DNA of 19,053 nt, taken from contig CAAEDK010000228.1 of assembly GCA_900754605.1 (NCBI GenBank), positions 1 through 19,053 on the forward strand, given 5' to 3'. The stretch comes from an uncultured Oscillospiraceae bacterium (GTDB lineage: Bacteria; Bacillota_A; Clostridia; Oscillospirales; Oscillospiraceae). Below, in pieces: positions 1-7,986 of the stretch (positions are counted from its first letter, which is position 1; every line of letters starts with the position of its first letter). Under the pieces are notes generated by a model. That model saw nothing but the letters and a program-made list of their open reading frames with translations, made no database searches and was not told the origin of the DNA. A program made the translations under genes and the position numbers.

Positions 1-48
1 AGAAACCACCCTATGCCCCGGCCTTTCCTTGGGACTCGCCGGAGCAAG

Positions 49-360
49 TCATCTGCTCCCGGTACCAGCGCTGCCGGGGTTGTCCGTACCCCAGCCACGG
101 GTTCCTCTGCTGGGGGAGGGACCGCCGGATGGACCGTAAAGGAAATCCCCCTCCAGCGAGACCCGGCACCGGATGGGAATCCGCGCCCTATCCTCCAGCA
201 CCAGAACACCAGCAGACTCGTCCAGCTTCCGCGGTTTCCCGGTCGCCGTCACATAGGCGCCGCCCTCTTTAGCAGAACATGGCGAACTCTCCTGTTTCCG
301 AATCTCAGACAAAGTTTTCTCTGAGCCTACATCACCTGGAGTAAAACTCGATGCCCTGGC
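49..360 (-). pseudogene. decayed small gene, possibly YolD-like
   Basis: An open minus-strand frame runs from just after a stop at 361-363 to a stop at 49-51. It has no ATG; the only usable start is a TTG at 312, and I see no ribosome-binding site before it. The central part, VTATGKPRKLDESAGVLVLE followed by RIPI and VSLEGDFLYG, reads like a real protein and resembles the small beta-rich YolD-like family, whose members often sit beside Y-family polymerases. After the FLYG segment the frame turns into low-quality Gly/Ser/Arg text, while the frame offset by one base (PAEEPVAG onward) reads better and stays open to position 1. This suggests a single-base frameshift in the C-rich run near 108-120. 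The family link is tentative. Confidence 0.3.
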
Positions 361-394
361 TCACACGACAGCAGTCCGGCAGGGGACAGTAATT

Positions 395-484
395 CTACAA
401 GAGGCGGCGGCAGGCGATCTTGTCGGGTTCAGCAATGCAGACACCGTCTACATCCGACTTCACGTGCTTGGCCACGATGCCCAT
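395..484 (-). other. 29-codon minus-strand ORF, possible gene remnant
   Basis: An ATG at 484 opens a 29-aa frame, beginning MGIVAKHVKSDVDGVCIAEP and ending in RRLL at a TAG (395-397). The frame is open upstream of the ATG for about 11 further codons. There is no convincing ribosome-binding site. It reads like the tail of a larger protein, but I do not recognise which. Together with the decayed frame to its left, it suggests that positions 1-540 are eroded DNA at a module boundary. I see no other gene in this stretch. Confidence 0.2.
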
Positions 485-544
485 ATCGATCAAGGATGAA
501 GGGCAACGGTTGAGGGCCGCTTACGATAACGATCTAATTTCTGG

Positions 545-1825
545 TTATAGCAGCTCTCTTGTTTTTCTGACCAGGTACAGCGGAATATTGGTAATGGCTC
601 CGTCCTTGCGGTACCCTCTCTTCGAAAAGCGGATGGCATATTTGGGGTGACGCTCAGCGATGTACCGCTTAAAGGACGGGGCGGATTTTTCCTCGCCGCC
701 CTTTGCCTCGACAGGAATGATGTCCATCCCATGCTGCAGAAGGAAGTCGATCTCTCCGTTTTTGTCAGAATAGTATCGTGGTTCCACTGCAAATTGTCCT
801 CGGAACTGCTGCAGGACGTAGTTCTCCGTGAGCGGCCCCTTGAATTGGTAATCAGCCTTCAGAAGAATTGCGCTGTTGTCAATGCCCGCCATGTGCTTGA
901 GCAGGCCGGTATCAAACAAGAAGAGCTTGAATTGATCCAGCTTGTCAAAGGCGGAGAGGGGATGCTCCATTTTGGAGACGTTATAGATTCGGTTCAAGAT
1001 TCCCGCCGAGACCAGCCACTCAATCGCCTTTTCAAAATCACGAGCTCTGCCGCCTTGCCGTACAGCACCGTATATGAACTTCTCATTGGACTTGGCAAGC
1101 TGGGAGACGATGCTGCGGAATACCATCAAGATCCGCCCGCTATTGACCTTGCCATTGTGCTTAGAGAAGTCGTTTTCATAGATTTCGATCAATTCTCTTT
1201 GAATTTGGGAAATTTTGGCCGGATCTTTTTCCTTCACCCAGGAGGCAACGCACTCCGGCATCCCGCCAATGATCAGGTAGTTGTTGTAGGCTTCCAGCAG
1301 GCGGTTGTGAAAAATTTCCTCGATCTGCTGATCCTTATGGATGCTCTCGTAATAGGCATAGAGTGCCTCGTCTGTGGCTTCCAGAAACTCATCAAAGGTC
1401 AGTGGATAGAGGTCCAGCAAGTTGACCATGCCCACCGGATAGGACTTCGGTTGAGCAAGCAGGCTTCCTGCTGCAATGACATGGTATTCATTGGCTTTCT
1501 CTTTGAAGTATTTAAGCGAATTCAACGCCTCCGGGCATTCCTGGATCTCGTCAAAAATGATCAGCGTCTCCCCGGGGAGAATTTTTTCTCCGGCAATGAG
1601 GGAAAGCAATTCAACAATGCGCTGCGGGTTCTTGTTGGTCTCAAAAATAGACTTCAATTCGTCTTCTTCATCAAAGTTGAAATAGACAAAGCCGCTGTAG
1701 CAGCTCTGCCCAAACTCCCGCATCAGCCAGGTCTTGCCCACTTGGCGTGCGCCGCGCATGACCAGCGGCTTGCGGTCCGCACTGTTTTTCCAGTTGATTA
1801 AATCAGAAATCGCATTACGCTTCAT
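545..1825 (-). CDS. AAA+ ATPase with C-terminal DUF4143 domain
   Basis: The product is 426 aa, a usual length for this family. It has a Walker A motif (GARQVGKT, about residues 25-32), a Walker B with extra acid (LIIFDEIQ, 88-95), and an AAGSLL sensor-like segment near 119. The C-terminus carries EIDFLLQHGMDIIPVEAKGG (about 358-377), whose E, D, E and K match the PD-(D/E)XK nuclease-like core of DUF4143. These proteins are common, mobile and of unclear role; some are thought to act as single-gene ATPase/nuclease units or regulators. I chose ATG 1825, preceded by GGCGGTGAT. A GTG at 1840 in the same frame has no ribosome site. The gene is divergent from the next one, has its own promoter, and looks more AT-rich than its neighbours, so it may be a separate insertion. 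Confidence 0.88.
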   Translation of the reverse strand: MKRNAISDLINWKNSADRKPLVMRGARQVGKTWLMREFGQSCYSGFVYFNFDEEDELKSIFETNKNPQRIVELLSLIAGEKILPGETLIIFDEIQECPEALNSLKYFKEKANEYHVIAAGSLLAQPKSYPVGMVNLLDLYPLTFDEFLEATDEALYAYYESIHKDQQIEEIFHNRLLEAYNNYLIIGGMPECVASWVKEKDPAKISQIQRELIEIYENDFSKHNGKVNSGRILMVFRSIVSQLAKSNEKFIYGAVRQGGRARDFEKAIEWLVSAGILNRIYNVSKMEHPLSAFDKLDQFKLFLFDTGLLKHMAGIDNSAILLKADYQFKGPLTENYVLQQFRGQFAVEPRYYSDKNGEIDFLLQHGMDIIPVEAKGGEEKSAPSFKRYIAERHPKYAIRFSKRGYRKDGAITNIPLYLVRKTRELL

Positions 1826-1846
1826 TGAAATCACCGCCACTGTAAT

Positions 1847-1861
1847 TTACAAAAATTGTAA
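1847..1861. promoter_or_regulatory. palindrome over the -10 box, possible operator
   Basis: TTACAA-AAA-TTGTAA is a perfect 6-bp inverted repeat with a 3-nt centre. It covers the -10 box and start region of the minus-strand promoter, so a bound dimer would block the ATPase gene. The regulator is unknown. A second inverted repeat (TTTTTCTGA at 1866-1874, TCAGAAAAA at 1904-1912) spans the -35 side. Confidence 0.3.
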
Positions 1862-1883
1862 CACGTTTTTCTGATGAATTCAA
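1855..1883 (-). promoter_or_regulatory. sigma-A-type promoter of the DUF4143 ATPase gene
   Basis: On the minus strand there is a -35 TTGAAT (plus 1878-1883), a 17-nt spacer and a -10 TACAAT (plus 1855-1860) with an extended TG one base upstream of it. This predicts a start about 20-25 nt before the ATG at 1825. A second possible -10 (GATAAT with TG) lies further upstream. The call is by eye. Confidence 0.5.
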
Positions 1884-2016
1884 CCAAGTATTATCACATT
1901 TTCTCAGAAAAAAGCAAGTGAAAAAGCACACTATTTCGAGTTTCTCCTAAACAAAGGGGAAATAGAACATAATCAGAGAGTCCTTCGACACCTAAAATAT
2001 AAATCAAAAAGAGGAT

Positions 2017-2051
2017 AAGGCCGTGATCCCGAAAGAGGGAGCGGCCTTTTT
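2017..2051 (+). terminator. intrinsic terminator in the leader of the 2089 gene
   Basis: AAGGCCG (2017-2023) pairs perfectly with CGGCCTT (2042-2048), followed by a short T run. The loop contains a nested CCC-GAAA-GAGGG. It lies only 38 nt before the next start codon, so it is placed like an attenuator. The same arrangement recurs at 9099-9139. Confidence 0.6.
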
Positions 2052-2057
2052 GGCGCC

Positions 2058-2083
2058 CCTTTTCGGAAACTGGGCCGGAAAGG
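2058..2083 (+). promoter_or_regulatory. hairpin that covers the ribosome-binding site of the 2089 gene
   Basis: CCTTTTCGG (2058-2066) pairs with CCGGAAAGG (2075-2083): nine pairs, one of them G-U, with an 8-nt loop. The 3' arm contains the GGAAAGGA Shine-Dalgarno sequence of the ATG at 2089, so the folded form should reduce translation. A matching hairpin with different bases precedes the 9181 gene. Confidence 0.45.
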
Positions 2084-2088
2084 ACGAC

Positions 2089-2817
2089 ATGACAAAGTAT
2101 TTTTTCAAGGATACCCCTCTGGCAGGATTGGAACAGCAGATGATGACACCGCCGAATTTCACGCCTCGCGGTGGCGGCCAGATGATCCTCTGCCGGTTCC
2201 GATACCGTCCAGAGGATGTGGACTGCAAAAACTGTACGGAATATCGTAAAAAACGTGACACCCTGCGGGTATGTCCCTGGCTGGAAGAACGGGCGGAAGC
2301 TGGCGTGGTCACATACGTTGTTCTGGCATCCGAATTCTATAAGCACTGGATGGACGGGCTGCTCGGAAATCGGATTCGAAAGGTGCTCTCAGGAAAAAAG
2401 GCGGTCACCTATTACAATGAGGGTCACGCTGCCCGCCTACAGGTCTATTCCACATACTTGGCCAGCCATTGGAAACGTGATGACGGAAATCGTCGTTTGG
2501 CTGCTATGTATCTGATGACTGCCACCGAGCCGCTCCGGCAGTGGGGCGCTCCAAATCTCTTTGACCTATGGCCAACGGCTTTACATGAATGGCGTGTGCT
2601 GCATGGACTCAGCGGACAGGAATATGCACTGTATCAGGCCGCACGGGGAATCAGCCAGAGACGGTGGACCATCACGATCCCCGAGTTATGCGATGAGGAC
2701 CTTGTGGATAATCTCACATTGGCGTTGATTCTGGACGCCCTACTAATTGACCACTACGGATCTGTGGTCCTGCGACTGGGAGGAACTGGAGGTAAAACAA
2801 AATGCAAGCCATACTGA
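2089..2817 (+). CDS. unknown protein with a Cys cluster (CKNC...CPWLEER)
   Basis: The product is 242 aa. I chose ATG 2089 because GGAAAGGA sits five bases before it; the frame extends upstream to an ATG at 2023 inside the terminator hairpin, which is unlikely to be used. It starts with a motif seen in proteins of gut-Firmicute elements (FFKDTPLAGLE), followed by a Pro/Gly-rich segment and CKNC (about residues 47-50) with a third Cys in CPWLEER (about 62), which may bind metal. The rest looks helical. I cannot assign a function. It overlaps the ArdA-like gene downstream by 16 nt, so the two are probably co-translated. Confidence 0.75.
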   Translation: MTKYFFKDTPLAGLEQQMMTPPNFTPRGGGQMILCRFRYRPEDVDCKNCTEYRKKRDTLRVCPWLEERAEAGVVTYVVLASEFYKHWMDGLLGNRIRKVLSGKKAVTYYNEGHAARLQVYSTYLASHWKRDDGNRRLAAMYLMTATEPLRQWGAPNLFDLWPTALHEWRVLHGLSGQEYALYQAARGISQRRWTITIPELCDEDLVDNLTLALILDALLIDHYGSVVLRLGGTGGKTKCKPY

Positions 2818-4019
2818 GCAACGCGCAGCACCCTGAGTATGGAGAGGTGACCATCCCATTCCCTATTGGAGAAAATGAATACGGCCGCTGCCTGGAACTG
2901 CTGGGGAAAATGGAGATTGGAAACCCAATCGAGCGGGACTGCTTTATCCGGGAAATCCAGCACGGCCCCTCCATCCTGCAGCAGTTGGTTGGATGTAACA
3001 TGACAGTGGATGAATTGGACTATCTGGCCAAGCGGCTGGACAGCTTCGATGATCGGGAGACGGCAAAATTTCAGGGGGCGGCAGTCAGCTGCGGCTGCCA
3101 TGGGATCGTAGAGCTCATCAACCTGACCTTTTCCTGTCAGCAGGTTACCATCATCACGGATTTTTCCGATTTGGAGGAAATCGGCCAGAATCACTATATG
3201 GATCTGAACGGCGGCACCGCCAGAGCGGAGGAACTGGAAAATCTGGATGGATATGAAACAGCGTTGCTTTTGATCGAGGGTGGAGGTGGAACAATCACGC
3301 CCTATGGCGTTGTGTATGACAATGGCATGAAGCTCTCACAGCTTTATGATGGCCGCCACTTTCCGGAGTATTTCTACGAGAGCTGCCTGGCCTCTGTGAT
3401 ACTCTCGCTCCCAGACCATCCTATGGAGCAAGAAACGCTGTATTTCCCATGCGCGGAGAGCAAAATCGCTCGGACCCTGCGGAGATTGGGTGCCGAACGG
3501 CCTGAACAGTGTGTGGCGATGCTGGACACTTCCGAAATCAGCGAGGCGGTCCGTGGTGTCTTCGAGGATGAGTATCCCTTGAATAAACACCTGGAAACAC
3601 TGAACGCACTGACCCGATGCCTGCAAAAGTTCGATGGACAGGCGCTTGAGGACTTCCATACAGTCTTTGATACTGTTTGGCCGGAGACACCGGAGGAAAT
3701 CCTGTATCTGGCAGAAGAACTTCGTGATTTTACTGTGGTGCCGGACATCAGCTCGGCGGAAGAGTATGGCTGGTTCCTGATTAAGGAGTCCAAGAATTTA
3801 GACGTTGATCCCAAATTGGAAGCGTACATCGACTATCAGAAATATGGCCAGTACCGCATCCAGGAGGAAGGCGGCCATTTTGGGGACCGGGGCTATGTAG
3901 CATATCTGGGGTCAAAGTCGGAAATCCGTTCGATCATGGACCGAAATCTGTCGGAGAGGCAAATGAATCAGAGTTTCTGGCAAAAGAGAAATCCCAGTAT
4001 GAAGATGGGCGGCGAGTGA
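2802..4019 (+). CDS. ArdA-like antirestriction protein (paralogue 1)
   Basis: The product is 405 aa, more than twice the length of classical ArdA (about 165 aa). The acidic C-terminal segment includes AYIDYQKYGQY and then a Gly-rich strand (about residues 345-370), closely resembling the YIDYQAYGR region of Tn916 ArdA. The N-terminal half carries VDELDYLAKRLDSFDD and LINLTF, the pattern of ArdA-like modules in gut Firmicutes. ArdA proteins mimic DNA and inhibit type I restriction enzymes; that role is inferred here from family membership. The start is ATG 2802 with GGAGG nine bases upstream, inside the end of the previous gene. Two related genes follow at 6722 and 7987. Confidence 0.8.
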   Translation: MQAILSNAQHPEYGEVTIPFPIGENEYGRCLELLGKMEIGNPIERDCFIREIQHGPSILQQLVGCNMTVDELDYLAKRLDSFDDRETAKFQGAAVSCGCHGIVELINLTFSCQQVTIITDFSDLEEIGQNHYMDLNGGTARAEELENLDGYETALLLIEGGGGTITPYGVVYDNGMKLSQLYDGRHFPEYFYESCLASVILSLPDHPMEQETLYFPCAESKIARTLRRLGAERPEQCVAMLDTSEISEAVRGVFEDEYPLNKHLETLNALTRCLQKFDGQALEDFHTVFDTVWPETPEEILYLAEELRDFTVVPDISSAEEYGWFLIKESKNLDVDPKLEAYIDYQKYGQYRIQEEGGHFGDRGYVAYLGSKSEIRSIMDRNLSERQMNQSFWQKRNPSMKMGGE

Positions 4020-4076
4020 TATTGAAAAGAAGATTGAAGATCTATGGCGAATGACGTACAATAGGAAGCAGAAATC

Positions 4077-4172
4077 ATGAGCCGTTTTGGTGTTGGCAAG
4101 ATGCCTGACTCTGCTGCAAACGAAGATCATCTTTTCGGAATACCTGTTTTGTTACTGTCAGAAGGATTTTGA
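4077..4172 (+). CDS. possible 31-aa ORF
   Basis: ATG 4077 follows AGGAAG at a usable distance and opens a 31-codon frame, starting MSRFGVGKMPDSAANEDHLF and ending at a TGA (4170-4172) two bases before the ATG of the DUF4241 gene. Close spacing and a ribosome site are the only support. It could be a coupling leader peptide or chance. No relative is recognised. Confidence 0.3.
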   Translation: MSRFGVGKMPDSAANEDHLFGIPVLLLSEGF

Positions 4173-4173
4173 T

Positions 4174-4812
4174 ATGGATGCACGGAACAATCTAAAGATC
4201 ATACACACCGTGGACGGCGCAATCTTGCAGAACCGGTATGGCAAGGCTGTTATCAGAAGCCACGACATCGGCCTTATCAGTCTTCCGACAGGTGAGATCG
4301 TGATGGCAGATCCAACGCTGCGGTTTGAAATCGCCGATTTCAAGCGGAAGGCATTTCAGCAAAAGGTCTCTCCCGGCATATATCCTGTATTCGCATATTC
4401 CGCTCATGCAGGAGAGGACCGCACACTTGCGTTTGCAGAGATCCGTTTCACAGATCAGCCACCCGTTACCTTCACGGCAGCCAAGACCATATGTGACGCC
4501 GAGCAGTCCAGCCGCAGGAACTGTGGCTATGTCGTAAATGAGTCAACGACGGGATTGATGGACGGCCGGTTTTTCAGAGAGTCCTGTATGCGCTCTAATT
4601 CCTTTGAGTTGGATTACGAGACTGCCCTTGATGAACTTCTGGAGGAGAATCTGGAACGATGGGGCATCAACTGCGCAGCAGGGATCGCTCCGAATGGTGA
4701 TTATTCAGCTGCCCTTTTTACGGTTCCGAGTGGCGTCTATTACTGGTACTGGGGAAAGGGCCAAAAAGGCGAGATCTGCTGCTTAACAGCGGACTTCTTT
4801 ACGTACCTATAA
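4174..4812 (+). CDS. DUF4241 family protein
   Basis: The product is 212 aa from ATG 4174, which has GAAGGA six bases upstream. The frame is open further upstream to a TTG at 4087, but that segment looks non-coding. Recognisable DUF4241 features appear in order: LPTGEIVMADP near residue 40, PGIYPVFAY near 65, an RFTDQPP strand near 90, GYVVNESTTGLMDGRFF near 120, and a C-terminal PSGVYYWYWG with a final acidic strand. The biochemical function of DUF4241 is unknown. It closes block A and is followed by a strong terminator. Confidence 0.7.
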   Translation: MDARNNLKIIHTVDGAILQNRYGKAVIRSHDIGLISLPTGEIVMADPTLRFEIADFKRKAFQQKVSPGIYPVFAYSAHAGEDRTLAFAEIRFTDQPPVTFTAAKTICDAEQSSRRNCGYVVNESTTGLMDGRFFRESCMRSNSFELDYETALDELLEENLERWGINCAAGIAPNGDYSAALFTVPSGVYYWYWGKGQKGEICCLTADFFTYL

Positions 4813-4849
4813 GCTGTGCAAGTTCCCCCGCCGAAAAGAGTATATTGAC

Positions 4850-4894
4850 AAAAGAGACCGCGGCTGTCGAAAGGCGCAGAGCGGTCTCTTTTCC
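4850..4894 (+). terminator. strong intrinsic terminator, end of block A
   Basis: AAAAGAGACCGC (4850-4861) and GCGGTCTCTTTT (4881-4892) form a perfect 12-bp stem with a 19-nt loop. A-rich and T-rich flanks mean it could work in both directions. The loop shares the CGAAAGG pattern seen in the other terminators of this window. Confidence 0.8.
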
Positions 4895-4985
4895 TTGGAC
4901 CATGTGACGAGTCCACGGATATTTCAGTAGACTTTTGAGGGGAGATGTGGTATTGCTTGTGTTCACAGAATGTGAGGTGAAAGAG

Positions 4986-5681
4986 ATGAAGGATCGTAAT
5001 AATCCGGCGGTAGAATATTCTGTTGCATTGAAACCCGCTTCCCAAGAGGAGGCGGGTTTGTTCTATTCAGACGAGAAACAGGACGAGGTCCTGGGGACAG
5101 TAGGACATCTTCGGATAGATTTCGGCTCAGGCGGCAAGAGCTTCTGGTCCACATGGTGGCCTCACAATTCAGACCAGTTTAATACCCCAGAGTTTAAGAG
5201 AGAACTCCAGCAAATCGTGGATACACTGCGGCGGAATGGACCGCTCCAGAGCCTGTCTGCGATGAGTTCCTACTGCTGGACGCACGGTGGAGAGATCTCG
5301 ACGAATGACCGTGTCTACGGCTATATCGCGGAGACTGAGCACTACCGCTTCTGCCTGCGCTGTACCCCACGGCCTGGAGACTACCAAGGATATCTGTACT
5401 GTTATGACCTGAGAGAACAGCAGATGCGGCAGCGGGAGCGGCTGGTGGGCCGGGTGACCTATGCCAACGGTGAGCAACAAGAGTTCACAGATCCGCAGGA
5501 ATATCTTCGAACCATTCAAGAAGAACTGCCTTACCGGAACACCACCGGCTTCCGGCATGAGACCCTGACGGATGACCCATCAGTGCGGGAGGCCGTGGAT
5601 GATATTCTCTGGGACTTCGTCGGTGAAGAAAATCCGCGGCGCACCAATCGAGAAATAACATTCGGAGGTCTTGGTAAATGA
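4986..5681 (+). CDS. unknown mobile-element protein (FWSTWWPH motif)
   Basis: The product is 231 aa from ATG 4986, preceded by GAGGTGAAAGAG; the frame is open upstream to 4935 but lacks a better start. It contains a distinctive block with LRIDFGSGGKSFWSTWWPH near residue 40, then NTPEFKRELQQIVDTLR and GPLQSLSAMSSYC, and later YRFCLRCTPRPGDYQGYLYCYD. I associate this pattern with a family common in gut-Clostridia conjugative elements but cannot name a reaction. The last codon overlaps a 23-aa ORF by four bases. A weak promoter-like pair (TTGGAC, 17 nt, GATATT) lies about 80 nt upstream. Confidence 0.7.
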   Translation: MKDRNNPAVEYSVALKPASQEEAGLFYSDEKQDEVLGTVGHLRIDFGSGGKSFWSTWWPHNSDQFNTPEFKRELQQIVDTLRRNGPLQSLSAMSSYCWTHGGEISTNDRVYGYIAETEHYRFCLRCTPRPGDYQGYLYCYDLREQQMRQRERLVGRVTYANGEQQEFTDPQEYLRTIQEELPYRNTTGFRHETLTDDPSVREAVDDILWDFVGEENPRRTNREITFGGLGK

Positions 5682-5749
5682 ATACAGAAATGAAATTCAA
5701 ACGCCCGGAGCTGTGGAGCTGGCTTGATCAAGGAGGATGTGAAGTATGA
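5678..5749 (+). CDS. 23-aa ORF joined to both neighbours by ATGA overlaps
   Basis: The frame starts [20 protein letters not shown] and ends Cys-Glu-Val. Its ATG overlaps the TGA of the upstream gene (ATGA, 5678-5681) and its own TGA overlaps the ATG of the DUF4314 gene (5746-5749). A GGAGGT lies seven bases before the start. The ribosome site of the next gene (AAGGAGG) lies inside this ORF. Overlap at both ends is hard to get by chance and points to coupled translation. The peptide has three aromatic residues and no membrane segment; its function is unknown. Confidence 0.55.
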   Translation: MNTEMKFKRPELWSWLDQGGCEV

Positions 5750-6729
5750 AAATTGCAAAAGAGTGGCTGGACTTTCTACGGGAGCAATACCCTGCGGGCA
5801 GCCGCATTCAGCTCAGAGAGATAGGCAGCGACCCAGCCCCTATCCCACCTGGCTCCATGGGGACCCTGGATTACATTGACGATGCGGGACAGTTCCAGAT
5901 TTCCTGGGACAAAGGCCGTAGTTTGGCGCTGGTCATTGGAGCGGACCGTTTCACGGTCCTGCCCCCGGAACCAGCCCTGTTGAAGCTCTATATGCCTTTA
6001 ACTGCCGACTTCTACCCTCGGGACGAGTGGGGGGATTCCTCCGAAGAGGGAGAGCGGTGGGATGATCGGACACTCACGGAATACGAGGATCAGATTCTCG
6101 GTGCCCTCGTCAAAAACCGGATGCCGGAGGAACGGGAACGTGGCCTCATGCACTGGTACGGGGAGCAGGACAGTCTGAACGCCAAAGTCCGCTCCGCAGA
6201 ATTCACGGTGGAAGTTCGGGATGGCTGTCTCTGGGGTGTAGCGGAATGTCAGGTAGTGGGTGAACTCACTTCTGGAGAGCTGACCAGGCTCAAGGACTTT
6301 ATCAGCGGCCAGGCATCAGATGGCTGGGGCGAGGGCTTTGAACAGCGGGAGATCAAAGTGGATGGTGGAGAGCTGTATGTCCATCTCTGGAATTCAGATG
6401 ACTGGAGCATCCAGACCGAACAGGAACAGTTTGTCCCCCAAATCGCCAAAGGGCTGCCGGAGCTGTGCTTCTCCACTTTGCAGACCACTGGCCAGCTCAT
6501 CTGCATCAGGCGGGGCGAGTCCGGCTACTATCCCTCCGAATGGGAAACCGGCGATAAAGAGCGGAATGTAGAAGAGGCGGACAGGCTCAACGAGAGGATG
6601 GGGGTCACCCCCGCCCAGCGGATGGCCATGGAGATCGGTTCCATGGCGGGCTGGGATGTCCCGGGCGCTGATCCCAAGAACTATGAAATTCAGCGAAAAG
6701 AGCAGATAGGAGGGATGACTCTTGACTGA
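5746..6729 (+). CDS. DUF4314 protein with an added DUF6329-like domain
   Basis: The product is 327 aa. Residues 1-72 match DUF4314: [20 protein letters not shown], then [18 protein letters not shown], and [15 protein letters not shown]. The rest has [19 protein letters not shown] near 80, [20 protein letters not shown] near 120 and [16 protein letters not shown] near 190, which I believe corresponds to DUF6329; that name is less certain. Both occur in conjugative elements without a known activity. The start has AAGGAGG upstream. The gene overlaps the 23-aa ORF by four bases and the next gene by eight, so block B is one tight operon. Confidence 0.8.
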   Translation: MKIAKEWLDFLREQYPAGSRIQLREIGSDPAPIPPGSMGTLDYIDDAGQFQISWDKGRSLALVIGADRFTVLPPEPALLKLYMPLTADFYPRDEWGDSSEEGERWDDRTLTEYEDQILGALVKNRMPEERERGLMHWYGEQDSLNAKVRSAEFTVEVRDGCLWGVAECQVVGELTSGELTRLKDFISGQASDGWGEGFEQREIKVDGGELYVHLWNSDDWSIQTEQEQFVPQIAKGLPELCFSTLQTTGQLICIRRGESGYYPSEWETGDKERNVEEADRLNERMGVTPAQRMAMEIGSMAGWDVPGADPKNYEIQRKEQIGGMTLD

Positions 6730-7981
6730 AAGAATCTTCGAAGTGGAGATCAGCAACAAGACCTCAAAGGGGTACGAGACAGCCACTGCGCTGGAGATGC
6801 CGGCTACCTGGGCAGAGTTTCACGACGCCCTGGAGAAAGCCCGGATCAAGGATGCCAGAGACTGTCATAATGAGCTGACCAAAATTGAATATCCCGGCAT
6901 CCAGCGTGGGATGATCGGCGACAACGTCAACCTGTATGAATTGAACCTCCTGGCCCAGCGGCTGGCCATGCTGAGTGAGGACGACCGTATGGGCCTGGAC
7001 GGCCTGCTCCAAATCGAGGGCGGACGGCACATCGGCCCCATCCCTCTGCCCCGCCTGATCAACCTGACCTACAATGCGGATATCTGCCTCTTGGCGCCCC
7101 ATGTTTTCAACAATCAGCAACTTGGGGCGCTTTTGTACGAGAGCGGGATGCTGACGCAGGAGGCCATGACACTGTTGGATACCACCGAGGACGGCAGCGC
7201 ATATCGAAAGGATCTGCTGGAGGTATTCGGGAAGCAGTATCAGGAAGATCACGGCGGGGTGTATACTCGCCGGGGCTATGTGGAGCCAGGTGGGGACTTC
7301 AAAGAAGTTTACAACCGCAAGGAGATCATGCCGTACTTTAACCGCACCGGTGCCCCTGTTGTGTTGGAAGTGCGGAAGGGATTCTTTAATGACCCTGCTT
7401 ACGACAATGATCTGACTGCAACCCTGGATCTCCCCGCGGTGGATGACGCGATCTGGAATGCGGTAGAGACTGTGGATGCGGCGTCGATGAAAGAATGTGC
7501 TTTCCACTGCGTGGACTGTCGGATCCCATCCCTGCGAGGGTCCATCAATGATGCGATAGAGGATGAGGGAGGAATTGAACAGGTCAATGTATTTGCCCAG
7601 ATGCTGTCTCAAAGGCAGCGTGTTTGGGATACCGCATCCTTTACTAAGTACAAAGCACTGTTGGATGCCAGTGGTAACCCGAACTTGGAGCAGGCAATCG
7701 AATTGGCAAAAGAATTGGACCAGTATGAACTCCGCCCTGAGATCGCAGAGCCTTGGGATTACACGGAAGTGATTTTGCGGGAGAAGTACCCGGACTTGCC
7801 GGAGGATCTGTTCCAGACGCCCCAGGCGGCCTGGATCGGGCAGAAATGGCTGGAGCAGGGTGACGCAGCCATTACGGACTATGGCCTGATCCGCCGGAAG
7901 GACGGTGGTCCTCTCCCCTGCTTCCGGCAGGAGCAGGCGCAGCAGACGCAGTTTCAGCGTGGCGGTATGGAGATGAGGTGA
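6722..7981 (+). CDS. ArdA-like antirestriction protein (paralogue 2)
   Basis: The product is 419 aa and starts at TTG 6722, chosen because AGGAGGG lies seven bases upstream and no in-frame ATG is better. It shares the layout of the 2802 protein: [20 protein letters not shown], then [13 protein letters not shown], and a C-terminal [16 protein letters not shown] segment followed by [10 protein letters not shown]. An acidic composition fits a DNA mimic. The exact ArdA YIDYQ block is not preserved, so antirestriction activity is less certain than for paralogue 1. It overlaps the upstream gene by eight bases; the downstream start lies within five bases of its stop. Confidence 0.7.
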   Translation: MTERIFEVEISNKTSKGYETATALEMPATWAEFHDALEKARIKDARDCHNELTKIEYPGIQRGMIGDNVNLYELNLLAQRLAMLSEDDRMGLDGLLQIEGGRHIGPIPLPRLINLTYNADICLLAPHVFNNQQLGALLYESGMLTQEAMTLLDTTEDGSAYRKDLLEVFGKQYQEDHGGVYTRRGYVEPGGDFKEVYNRKEIMPYFNRTGAPVVLEVRKGFFNDPAYDNDLTATLDLPAVDDAIWNAVETVDAASMKECAFHCVDCRIPSLRGSINDAIEDEGGIEQVNVFAQMLSQRQRVWDTASFTKYKALLDASGNPNLEQAIELAKELDQYELRPEIAEPWDYTEVILREKYPDLPEDLFQTPQAAWIGQKWLEQGDAAITDYGLIRRKDGGPLPCFRQEQAQQTQFQRGGMEMR

Positions 7982-7986
7982 TCGAC

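Noticed and set aside
647..1801. Plus-strand open frame of 384 codons opposite the DUF4143 ATPase
   Set aside because: The minus-strand protein has clear Walker motifs and the family's full length; the plus frame is a shadow.
1931..1970. CTATTTC...GAAATAG inverted repeat and nearby AT-rich hexamers as a promoter or operator for the 2089 gene
   Set aside because: No -35/-10 pair with acceptable spacing could be found by eye, and the repeat arms are short and widely spaced.
2023..2088. 22-codon N-terminal extension of the Cys-cluster protein
   Set aside because: It would start inside the terminator stem. The ATG at 2089 has a proper ribosome site; the similar extension before 9181 is rejected for the same reason.
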